Shown here piece after piece: positions 56,542 through 64,000 of a stretch of DNA of 64,000 nucleotides (position 1 is its first letter; each line of letters starts with the position of its first letter). The notes under the pieces were generated by a model. That model searched no databases, was not told the DNA's origin, and saw only the letters and a program-made list of their open reading frames with translations. This DNA is from Pseudomonas prosekii. GTDB lineage: Bacteria > Pseudomonadota > Gammaproteobacteria > Pseudomonadales > Pseudomonadaceae. A program made the translations under genes and the position numbers. The DNA lies in NCBI RefSeq assembly GCF_900105155.1, contig NZ_LT629762.1, positions 744,001 through 808,000 of the forward strand, in the 5' to 3' direction.

Positions 56542-58026
56542 TTAGATCACGAACAAATCGACAAAGCGGTTCACCGGGGTCGCTTCAAGCTTTGCCTGAT
56601 CCTTGCACAAGGCAAAAATCTCGGCGCTCCGCTGCCCGGTAAATCGGCTCGCCAGATTCGCCTTGAACTTGTCTTCCAACAACGGAATCCCCTCGGCGCG
56701 GCGACGGCGGTGGCCAATCGGGTACTCGACCACAACGTTGTCGGTGCTCGAACCGTCCTTGAAAAACACCTGAATCGCATTGGCAATCGAGCGCTTGTCC
56801 GGTTCCAGGTATTCGCGGGTGAACCGCGGCTCTTCGACAATGTGCATTTTCTCGCGCAGCACATCGATGATCGGATGCGCAGCGTGGAACGCGTCTTCAT
56901 ATTGCTCGGCGACCAGATTGCCGAAAGCCAATGGCACGGCGGTCATGTATTGCAGGCAGTGGTCGCGGTCAGCGGCGTTGGCCAGCGGGCCGACCTTGGA
57001 AATGATGCGGATCGCCGATTCATGCGTGGTAATGACGATGCGGTCGATTTCGTGCAGGCGATTACGCACGTGCGGGTGCAGCGTGACGGCCGCTTCGCAA
57101 GCGGTTTGCGCGTGGAATTCGGCAGGAAAGCTGATTTTGAACAGGACGTTTTCCATCACGTAGCTGCCGTACGGGCGGCTGAAACTGAAGGCGCGTTTGT
57201 CCTCGGGTTTCAGCGCCAAATCGTTGTTGCTGTGGCTGAACAATACGTCGTAGAAACCCCACTGTTTGGCGGTCAGCACGCCGGGAATGCCCATTTCGCC
57301 GCGCATGGCGATGTCCGCCAGGCGCACGCCTCGGCTCGACGCATCGCCCGCCGCCCAGGATTTGCGCGATCCGGCATTCGGCGCGTGGCGGTAGGTGCGC
57401 AACGCCTGGCCATCGGCAAACGCGTGGGACAGCGCCGAGAGCAATTGCTCGCGATTGGCGCCCATCAGTTTGGCGGTAACGGCGGTCGAGGCGACTTTCA
57501 CCAGAATGACGTGATCGAGTCCTACACGGTTGAAGGAGTTTTCCAGGGCGATCACGCCTTGAATCTCGTGAGCCATGATCATCGCTTCGAGCACGGCGCG
57601 CACGGTCAGCGGCGCGTCACCGTTGGCCAGGCGTTTCTGCGACAGGTGATCGGCGACCGCGAGAACGGCGCCGAGGTTGTCCGACGGATGCCCCCATTCA
57701 GCGGCGAGCCAGGTGTCGTTGTAGTCGAGCCAACGGACGATGCAGCCGATGTCCCACGCGGCTTTGACCGGGTCGAGGCGGAAAGAGGTGCCGGGCACGC
57801 GCGCGCCGAACGGCACGACGGTGCCTTCGACGATCGGCCCGAGGTGCTTGGTGCATTCCGGGAAACGCAGTGCCAGCAGGCCACAGCCAAGGGTGTCGAT
57901 CAGGCAGTTGCGCGCGGTGTCGAGTGCTTCGGTGGACTCGATCTTGAAGTCGAGGACGTAGTCAGCGATGTCCTGCAGGACCGTGTCGTAATCGGGGCGG
58001 TTGTTCAGGTCGACGTTGGCGCTCAT
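56542..58026 (-). CDS. prpD: 2-methylcitrate dehydratase PrpD
   Basis: A 494-residue cofactor-free dehydratase of the methylcitrate cycle (MmgE/PrpD family). Family segments are [60 protein letters not shown] and [11 protein letters not shown]. In cells with AcnD, PrpD usually acts together with it to turn 2-methylcitrate into 2-methylisocitrate. It is the last gene of the prp cluster, separated from prpF by a 505-base gap with a tandem repeat array. Confidence 0.96.
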   Translation of the reverse strand: MSANVDLNNRPDYDTVLQDIADYVLDFKIESTEALDTARNCLIDTLGCGLLALRFPECTKHLGPIVEGTVVPFGARVPGTSFRLDPVKAAWDIGCIVRWLDYNDTWLAAEWGHPSDNLGAVLAVADHLSQKRLANGDAPLTVRAVLEAMIMAHEIQGVIALENSFNRVGLDHVILVKVASTAVTAKLMGANREQLLSALSHAFADGQALRTYRHAPNAGSRKSWAAGDASSRGVRLADIAMRGEMGIPGVLTAKQWGFYDVLFSHSNNDLALKPEDKRAFSFSRPYGSYVMENVLFKISFPAEFHAQTACEAAVTLHPHVRNRLHEIDRIVITTHESAIRIISKVGPLANAADRDHCLQYMTAVPLAFGNLVAEQYEDAFHAAHPIIDVLREKMHIVEEPRFTREYLEPDKRSIANAIQVFFKDGSSTDNVVVEYPIGHRRRRAEGIPLLEDKFKANLASRFTGQRSAEIFALCKDQAKLEATPVNRFVDLFVI

Positions 58027-58146
58027 TCGGGGTTACTCCAGTGAAGGAATGATTGGGTTGTGGTGTTTCCTCAGCGGCAGGTTTAGTTGGTTTTTTTTTG
58101 CAGGTCTGGGGTGCCTGCTTGATGTGCATTTTTTCAGGTGGATCGC

Positions 58147-58522
58147 CCCCTCACCCCAGCCCTCTCCCCAAAGGGGAGAGGGGGCCGACCGAGTTGTCTT
58201 TCGAACGACATCGACCTGACATATCGAGTCGAACTCAGGCCTTGAAAAACATGAAGATCGGCTCCCTTTCCCCTATTCCTCTGGGGAGAGGGGGCCGACC
58301 GAGTCGTCTTTCGGACTACATCGACCTGACATATCGAGTCGAACTCAGGCCTTGAAAAGCATGAAGATCGGCTCCCTTTCCCCTATTCCTCTGGGGAGAG
58401 AGGGCCGACCGAGTGTCTTTCGAACTACATCAACATATCGAGTCGAACTCAGGCCTTGAATAACATGAAGATCGGCTCCCTTTCCCCTCTCCCCTCTGGG
58501 GAGAGGGTTGGGGTGAGGGGTG
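58147..58522. repeat. Tandem array: three 110-bp units ending in a palindromic motif
   Basis: The marker GGCCGACCGAG begins units at 58183, 58293 and 58403, exactly 110 bases apart. Units also share CATATCGAGTCGAACTCAGG and GAAGATCGGCTCCCTTTCCC. The array is bounded by CCCTCACCCCAGCCCTCTCC at the left and GGAGAGGGTTGGGGTGAGGG at the right, an inverted pair. No gene was seen in 58027-58531. Confidence 0.9.
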
Positions 58523-58531
58523 GCTTTCGGA

Positions 58532-59734
58532 TCAGAACGAATCACCCGGCACCCGGACGAACCCTTCCATCAATACCCGCGCGCTGCGGCTCATGATGGC
58601 TTTGTTCACGGTCCATTCGCTGTTGACCAGACTGGCCTCGGCGCCGACGCGCAAGGTGCCGGAGGGATGGCCGAAACGCACGGCGTTGCGCTCGATTCCG
58701 CCCGCCGCCAGATTCACCAGCGTCCCGGAAATCGCTGCCGCCGTGCCAATCGCAACCGCCGCCGTGCCCATCATCGCGTGGTGCAATTTGCCCATCGACA
58801 AGGCGCGCACCAGCAAGTCGACATCGCTCGCCGCAATCGCTTTGCCGCTGGACGCGAGGTAATCCGCCGGTTTCGCCACAAACGCGACTTTCGGCGTGTG
58901 CTGGCGCAGGGCGGCTTCGTCGAGGTTTTTGATCAAACCCATGCGCAGCGCGCCGTAAGCGCGGATGGTTTCGAACATCAGCAGCGCTTTCGGATCGCTG
59001 TTGATCGCGCCTTGCAACTCGGTGCCGGTGTAACCGATGTCTGCCGCGTTGACGAAAATCGTCGGGATGCCCGCGTTGATCATGGTGGCTTTGAAGGTGC
59101 CGAAGCCGGGCACTTCGAGGTCATCGACGAGGTTGCCGGTGGGGAACATCGAACCCCCGCCGCCCTCTTCTTCCGCCGCCGGGTCCATGAATTCGACCTG
59201 CACTTCGGCGGCGGGAAAGGTCACGCCGTCGAGTTCGAAATCGCCGGTTTCCTGCACTTCACCGTTGGTGATCGGCACGTGGGCAATGATGGTTTTGCCG
59301 ATATTGGCCTGCCAGACCCGGACCACCGCCACACCGTTGTGCGGGATGCGGCTGGCCTCGACCAGACCGTTGCTGATCGCGAACGAACCGACCGCCGCCG
59401 AGAGGTTCCCGCAGTTGCCGCTCCAATCGACAAAAGGCTTGTCGATCGAGACTTGGCCGAACAGGTAATCGACGTCGTGATCAGCCTTGATGCTTTTCGA
59501 CAGGATCACGGTTTTGCTGGTGCTCGACGTCGCGCCGCCCATGCCGTCGATTTGCTTGTCGTACGGGTCGGGGCTGCCGATCACCCGCAGCAACAAGGCA
59601 TCGCGCGCCGGACCGGGAACCTGCGCCGCTTCGGGCAAATCCTTGAGGCTGAAAAACACGCCTTTGCTGGTGCCGCCGCGCATGTAGGTGGCGGGGATTC
59701 TGATTTGGGGAGCGATTTGCGGTGCGTGAGCCAT
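58532..59734 (-). CDS. prpF: 2-methylaconitate cis-trans isomerase PrpF
   Basis: A 400-residue isomerase of the diaminopimelate-epimerase-like fold, acting with AcnD in the AcnD/PrpF version of the methylcitrate pathway. Marks are IPATYMRGGTSKGVFFSLKD, DKQIDGMGGATSSTSKTVIL and DWSGNCGNLSAAVG. The ATG at 59734 has AAGGAGA before it; the open frame extends 32 codons into the intergenic region without a signal. Follows acnD after 55 bases. Confidence 0.95.
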   Translation of the reverse strand: MAHAPQIAPQIRIPATYMRGGTSKGVFFSLKDLPEAAQVPGPARDALLLRVIGSPDPYDKQIDGMGGATSSTSKTVILSKSIKADHDVDYLFGQVSIDKPFVDWSGNCGNLSAAVGSFAISNGLVEASRIPHNGVAVVRVWQANIGKTIIAHVPITNGEVQETGDFELDGVTFPAAEVQVEFMDPAAEEEGGGGSMFPTGNLVDDLEVPGFGTFKATMINAGIPTIFVNAADIGYTGTELQGAINSDPKALLMFETIRAYGALRMGLIKNLDEAALRQHTPKVAFVAKPADYLASSGKAIAASDVDLLVRALSMGKLHHAMMGTAAVAIGTAAAISGTLVNLAAGGIERNAVRFGHPSGTLRVGAEASLVNSEWTVNKAIMSRSARVLMEGFVRVPGDSF

Positions 59735-59789
59735 GGTTCTCCTTATAAGCGGGCACGGGATCCGTAATCCCGTGCCCGCACATCGTGTA

Positions 59790-62387
59790 TTAAACGGCGA
59801 CTGCCGACTCTTCAAGGAAGTCCTGGGCAAAACGCTGCAACACGCCGCCCGCCTCGTAGATCGACACTTCTTCAGCCGTGTCGAGACGGCAAGTCACCGG
59901 CACTTCCACACGTTCGCCATTCAGACGATTGATCACCAACGTCAGTTGCGCACGCGGTGTGCGGTCACCGATGACGTCGTAGGTTTCGCTGCCATCGATG
60001 GCCAACGTATGGCGATCAGTGCCCGGCAGAAACTCCAGCGGCAACACGCCCATGCCGACGAGGTTGGTGCGGTGAATGCGCTCGAAACCTTCGGCGGCAA
60101 TCGCCTCGACGCCGGCCAGCCGCACGCCTTTCGCCGCCCAGTCGCGGGACGAGCCCTGACCGTAATCGGCGCCGGCAATGATGATCAGCGGTTGCTTGCG
60201 TTCCATGTAGGTTTCGATGGCTTCCCACATGCGCATGACCTGGCCTTCCGGCTCGACGCGGGCCAGCGAACCCTGCTTGACCTTGCCGTTTTCCTTGACC
60301 ATTTCATTGAACAGTTTCGGGTTGGCGAACGTCGCGCGCTGCGCGGTCAAGTGGTCGCCACGGTGGGTGGCGTAAGAGTTGAAATCCTCTTCCGGCAAGC
60401 CCATTTTCGCCAGGTATTCGCCGGCGGCGCTGTCGAGCATGATTGCGTTCGACGGCGACAAGTGATCGGTGGTGATGTTGTCCGGCAGCACCGCCAACGG
60501 GCGCATGCCTTTCAGCGGACGGGCGCCGGCCAGCGCGCCTTCCCAGTACGGCGGACGGCGGATGTAAGTGCTCATTTCGCGCCAGTCGTACAGCGGCGTG
60601 ACTTTCGGGCCGGTGTCTTCATGGATGGCAAACATCGGAATGTAGACCTGGCGGAACTGCTCCGGTTTGACCGAGGCTTTGACCACTGCGTCGATTTCTT
60701 CGTCGCTCGGCCAGATGTCTTTCAGGCGGATTTCCTTGCCGTCGGCGTCGAGGCCAAGCACGTCTTTTTCGATGTCGAAACGAATCGTCCCGGCGATCGC
60801 GTAAGCGACTACCAATGGCGGCGAAGCAAGAAACGCATTCTTCGCGTACGGGTGAATCCGCCCGTCGAAGTTGCGGTTGCCGGACAGCACGGCAGTGGCG
60901 TACAGGTCGCGGTCGATGATCTCTTGCTGGATCGCCGGATCGAGCGCGCCGGACATGCCGTTGCAGGTGGTGCAGGCGAACGCGACGATGCCAAAACCGA
61001 GCTGTTCCAGCTCATTGGTCAGGCCGGCTTCATCGAGGTACAGCGCGACGGTTTTCGAGCCCGGCGCCAGCGACGACTTGACCCACGGCTTGCGGGTCAA
61101 ACCGAGCTTGTTGGCATTGCGCGCCAGCAGGCCGGCGGCGATGACGTTGCGCGGGTTGCTGGTGTTGGTGCAACTGGTGATGGCGGCGATGATCACCGCG
61201 CCATCGGGCATTTGGCCCGGCACTTCGGTCCACTGCCCGGAGATGCCTTGCGCAGCCAAATCGGTGGTTGCGACCCGTGCGTGCGGGTTGCTCGGGCCGG
61301 CCATGTTGCGCACCACCGAGGACAAATCGAAGCTCAAGCCACGCTCGTATTGCGCGCCTTTGAGGCTGTCGGCCCACAGGCCGGTGGTCTTGGCGTAGGT
61401 CTCGACCAACTGCACTTGCTCGTCTTCGCGACCGGTGAGTTTCAGGTAATCAATGGTTTGCTGGTCGATGTAGAACATCGCGGCGGTGGCGCCGTATTCC
61501 GGGGCCATGTTGGAGATGGTCGCGCGGTCGCCGAGGGTCAGCGCTGAAGCACCTTCGCCGAAGAATTCCAGCCAGGCGCCAACGACTTTCTGTTTGCGCA
61601 GGAACTCGGTCAGCGCCAGCACCATGTCGGTGGCGGTGATGCCCGGTTGCAGCTTGCCCGTCAGCTCGACGCCGACGCTTTCCGGCAGACGCATCCACGA
61701 CGCGCGGCCGAGCATCACGCTCTCGGCTTCGAGGCCACCGACGCCAATGGCGATCACGCCCAGCGCATCGACGTGCGGCGTGTGGCTGTCGGTGCCGACG
61801 CAGGTATCGGGGAACGCCACGCCGTCGCGCACCTGGATCACCGGAGACATTTTCTCCAGGTTGATCTGGTGCATGATGCCGTTGCCCGGCGGGATCACAT
61901 CAACGTTCTTGAAGGCTTTTTTGGTCCAGTTGATGAAGTGAAAACGGTCTTCGTTGCGGCGATCTTCGATGGCGCGATTTTTCTCGAACGCCTCTGGATC
62001 AAAACCACCGCGCTCGACGGCCAGCGAGTGGTCGACGATCAATTGTGTCGGCACCACCGGGTTGACTTGCGCCGGGTCGCCGCCCTGCAACGCAATGGCG
62101 TCGCGCAGGCCGGCGAGGTCGACCAGCGCGGTCTGGCCGAGGATGTCGTGGCAGACCACGCGCGCCGGGAACCATGGGAAATCGAGGTCGCGTTTGCGCT
62201 CGATGAATTGCTTCAGGGAGTCGGTGAGCGTGGCCGGGTCACAGCGACGCACCAGGTTTTCCGCGAGCACGCGGGAGGTGTACGGCAGGCTGTCATAGGC
62301 GCCGGGCTGGATCGCTTCCACCGCCGCGCGGACGTCGAAGTAATCCAGAGCGGTGCCGGGCAGCGGTTTGCGGAATTCAGTGTTCAT
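59790..62387 (-). CDS. acnD: Fe/S-dependent 2-methylisocitrate dehydratase AcnD
   Basis: An 865-residue aconitase-family enzyme. The three cluster cysteines fit SCTNTSNP and CTTCNGMSG; active-site segments TDSHTPHVDALGV, GSSRDWAAKG and the C-terminal swivel domain are present. It dehydrates 2-methylcitrate to 2-methylaconitate for PrpF. The length and the close position to prpF distinguish it from housekeeping AcnA. It starts 182 bases after prpC, with a REPIN in the gap. Confidence 0.96.
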   Translation of the reverse strand: MNTEFRKPLPGTALDYFDVRAAVEAIQPGAYDSLPYTSRVLAENLVRRCDPATLTDSLKQFIERKRDLDFPWFPARVVCHDILGQTALVDLAGLRDAIALQGGDPAQVNPVVPTQLIVDHSLAVERGGFDPEAFEKNRAIEDRRNEDRFHFINWTKKAFKNVDVIPPGNGIMHQINLEKMSPVIQVRDGVAFPDTCVGTDSHTPHVDALGVIAIGVGGLEAESVMLGRASWMRLPESVGVELTGKLQPGITATDMVLALTEFLRKQKVVGAWLEFFGEGASALTLGDRATISNMAPEYGATAAMFYIDQQTIDYLKLTGREDEQVQLVETYAKTTGLWADSLKGAQYERGLSFDLSSVVRNMAGPSNPHARVATTDLAAQGISGQWTEVPGQMPDGAVIIAAITSCTNTSNPRNVIAAGLLARNANKLGLTRKPWVKSSLAPGSKTVALYLDEAGLTNELEQLGFGIVAFACTTCNGMSGALDPAIQQEIIDRDLYATAVLSGNRNFDGRIHPYAKNAFLASPPLVVAYAIAGTIRFDIEKDVLGLDADGKEIRLKDIWPSDEEIDAVVKASVKPEQFRQVYIPMFAIHEDTGPKVTPLYDWREMSTYIRRPPYWEGALAGARPLKGMRPLAVLPDNITTDHLSPSNAIMLDSAAGEYLAKMGLPEEDFNSYATHRGDHLTAQRATFANPKLFNEMVKENGKVKQGSLARVEPEGQVMRMWEAIETYMERKQPLIIIAGADYGQGSSRDWAAKGVRLAGVEAIAAEGFERIHRTNLVGMGVLPLEFLPGTDRHTLAIDGSETYDVIGDRTPRAQLTLVINRLNGERVEVPVTCRLDTAEEVSIYEAGGVLQRFAQDFLEESAVAV

Positions 62388-62443
62388 CAGGTCAGGACTC
62401 GGTCACGGTAAGTGCAAAAGGTGGGGCCGATCTGAATCCGATC

Positions 62444-62541
62444 CTGTAGGAGCGAAGCTTGCTCGCGAAAGCGGTCTATCTGTCGACATCAATGTTGAAT
62501 GTCGGTCCGTCTTCGCGAGCAAGCTTCGCTCCTACAGGGGT
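62444..62541. repeat. REPIN (family A) between prpC and acnD
   Basis: CTGTAGGAGCGAAGCTTGCT and AGCAAGCTTCGCTCCTACAG inverted around a centre GTCGACATCAATGTTGAATG. Lies inside the prp operon. Confidence 0.85.
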
Positions 62542-62569
62542 ATCGGCGTTCGCGTCGGCCCTCCCCCGA

Positions 62570-63697
62570 TCAGCGTTGTTCGATTGGCACGAACTTGCGC
62601 TGTTCGACGCCGATGTATTCGGCGCTCGGGCGGATGATGCGGTTGTTGGCGCGTTGTTCGAACACGTGCGCGGCCCAGCCGGTCAGGCGCGAGCAGACGA
62701 AAATCGGCGTGAACAACTTGGTCGGAATGCCCATGAAGTGATACGTCGACGCGTGGTAGAAGTCGGCGTTCGGGAACAGTTTCTTCTGCTCCCACATGGT
62801 TTTGTCGATGGCTTCCGAGACCGGGAACAGCACGGTATCGCCCACTTCGTCCGCGAGTTTTTTCGACCAGCCCTTGATCACCTCGTTGCGCGGATCGTTG
62901 TCCTTATAGATCGCGTGGCCGAAACCCATGATCTTGTCTTTGCGCTCAAGCATGCCAAGCGTGCCTTTGATCGCCTCTTCCGGCGACTTGAAGCGCTCGA
63001 TCATTTCCATCGCCGCTTCGTTGGCGCCGCCGTGCAGCGGGCCGCGCAACGAACCGATGGCAGCGGTGACGCAGGAATACATGTCGGACAGGGTCGACGC
63101 GCAGACACGCGCGGTGAACGTCGAGGCGTTGAATTCGTGTTCGGCGTAAAGGATCAGCGACACGTTCATCACTTTGACGTGCAGGTCGCTCGGCTTCTTG
63201 TCGTGCAGCAGTTGCAGGAAATGCCCGCCGATGGTCGCTTCGTCGGTCACGCAATTGATGCGTTTGCCGTCGTGGCTGAAGCGATACCAGTAACACATGA
63301 TCGCCGGGAACGCGGCCAGCAGACGGTCGGTGACGTCGTGTTGGGCGCCGAAGTCTTTCTCCGGTTCGATGTTGCCGAGGAACGAGCAACCGGTGCGCAT
63401 CACGTCCATCGGGTGGGCGTCGGCGGGGATCCGTTCCAGCACTTCTTTCAGCGCTTGCGGCAGGTCGCGCAGCTTGCTCAGTTTGCTGATGTAGCCGTCC
63501 AGTTGCGACTTGTTCGGCAGTTCGCCGTACAGCAGCAGGTAGGCGACTTCTTCAAATTGCGCGTCCGCCGCCAGTTCGCGAACGTCGTAGCCGCGATAGG
63601 TCAGGCCGGCACCGGATTGGCCCACGGTGGACAGTGCGGTTTGCCCGGCAACCTGGCCACGGAGCCCGGCGCCACTGAGTACTTTTGCTTCGGCCAT
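62570..63697 (-). CDS. prpC: 2-methylcitrate synthase PrpC
   Basis: A 375-residue citrate-synthase family enzyme joining propionyl-CoA and oxaloacetate. Catalytic motifs are GSLRGPLHGGANEAAMEMIE (histidine in LHGG), MGFGHAIYKDNDPRNEVIKG, and FYHASTYHFMGIPTKLFTPI (aspartate region). Length is that of the short PrpC/CS-like type. The ATG at 63697 has GGAG upstream; the frame is open 41 codons into the repeat before it and is not used. Confidence 0.96.
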   Translation of the reverse strand: MAEAKVLSGAGLRGQVAGQTALSTVGQSGAGLTYRGYDVRELAADAQFEEVAYLLLYGELPNKSQLDGYISKLSKLRDLPQALKEVLERIPADAHPMDVMRTGCSFLGNIEPEKDFGAQHDVTDRLLAAFPAIMCYWYRFSHDGKRINCVTDEATIGGHFLQLLHDKKPSDLHVKVMNVSLILYAEHEFNASTFTARVCASTLSDMYSCVTAAIGSLRGPLHGGANEAAMEMIERFKSPEEAIKGTLGMLERKDKIMGFGHAIYKDNDPRNEVIKGWSKKLADEVGDTVLFPVSEAIDKTMWEQKKLFPNADFYHASTYHFMGIPTKLFTPIFVCSRLTGWAAHVFEQRANNRIIRPSAEYIGVEQRKFVPIEQR

Positions 63698-63757
63698 TGC
63701 TGTCTCCAATCTTGAAATTTTTAGGGAATCTGCAATTTCTGTACGGTTATCGTGATT

Positions 63758-63908
63758 TTGTAGCAGCTGCCGAGCAGCGCGAGGCTGCGTCCGGCGGCGC
63801 AGCCGACGTAAACCCGGCATACGCGCTACGAGCAGAAAAACTCAAGCGCCTGGTCTGGCGAGTCCTTCGGCCTCGGACGCAGCCTCGCAGGCTCGGCAGC
63901 TGCTACAT
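63758..63908. repeat. Long inverted repeat, family B
   Basis: TTGTAGCAGCTGCCGAGCAG and CTCGGCAGCTGCTACATAA ends, with longer inner arms (GGCTGCGTCCGG / GGACGCAGCC). It separates prpB from prpC. Confidence 0.85.
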
Positions 63909-63914
63909 AAACCT

Positions 63915-64000
63915 CTACTTCTTGGCGGCAAACAGCGCATCGAGCTTCTGCTCGAACGTGTGGTAGTCGATGCGATCGTAGAGCTCCATGCGCGTTTGCA
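63915..64000 (-). CDS. prpB: Methylisocitrate lyase PrpB, C-terminal end (cut by window end)
   Basis: Only the last 28 residues are in the window: QTRMELYDRIDYHTFEQKLD followed by ALFAAKK and a TAG stop. This tail and the place in front of prpC identify PrpB, which splits 2-methylisocitrate into pyruvate and succinate. The rest, and any prpR regulator, lies beyond the window. Confidence 0.85.
   Translation of the reverse strand, partial: QTRMELYDRIDYHTFEQKLDALFAAKK

Noticed and set aside
59733..61547. 604-codon plus-strand frame over acnD
   Set aside because: Antisense shadow; acnD has intact cluster cysteines on the other strand.

Overview
The window looks like chromosome of a fluorescens-group Pseudomonas. 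The evidence is the high-GC coding sequence, the recognisable Pseudomonas gene blocks (anr/hemN next to cbb3-oxidase assembly genes; smc-zipA-ligA; cmpX-crfX upstream of sigX-oprF; nasS-nasT; prpBC-acnD-prpF-prpD), and the many REP/REPIN palindromes between genes. No prophage, plasmid gene, transposase, CRISPR array, rRNA or tRNA was seen. One RNA gene, the 4.5S SRP RNA, is present.

Layout. 1-5 kb: the end of ccoI, then ccoS and a TauE/SafE-like membrane protein; hemN behind a perfect ANR box; anr; apt. 5-15 kb, mostly minus strand: acyl-CoA dehydrogenase, recR, a CurA-type reductase, ybaB, dnaX, a periplasmic binding protein (+), ffs and ligA. 15-20 kb: zipA, smc and a FadR-type regulator. 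20-29 kb is a purine catabolism block: xdhA-xdhB-xdhC-guaD, a second FadR-type regulator and a divergent BenE-type transporter. 29-37 kb: yggL, dacB, a triple REPIN array, a CHASE/PAS/GGDEF cyclase, rlmKL and rmf. 37-45 kb: pyrD, then the nitrate-assimilation regulatory block nasS-nasT, a nitrate transporter, a phosphatase-kinase fusion and cobA. 45-54 kb: oprF, sigX, cmpX, crfX, a CorA-type transporter, rraA, a hydrolase, ppsA and the divergent ppsR. 54-56 kb: a MocR regulator divergent from an EamA exporter. 56-64 kb: the 2-methylcitrate (propionate) operon, cut off inside prpB.

How the genes work together. ANR activates microaerobic functions such as hemN. XdhABC and GuaD turn guanine into urate. 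The NasS/NasT pair senses nitrate and controls RNA leaders by antitermination: I find two dual-hairpin ANTAR leaders with terminators, one before nasS and one before the nitrate transporter, each placed just downstream of a sigma-54-type promoter. PpsR reversibly phosphorylates PpsA. PrpC, AcnD/PrpF, PrpD and PrpB detoxify propionyl-CoA.

Most unusual points: the paired sigma-54/ANTAR leaders, including one on the regulator operon itself; a nitrate locus with no nitrite or nitrate reductase genes between the kinase and cobA; an rmf leader of four consecutive perfect inverted repeats followed by a six-codon upstream ORF whose ribosome binding site lies in the last palindrome; and a 110-bp tandem repeat inside the prp operon.
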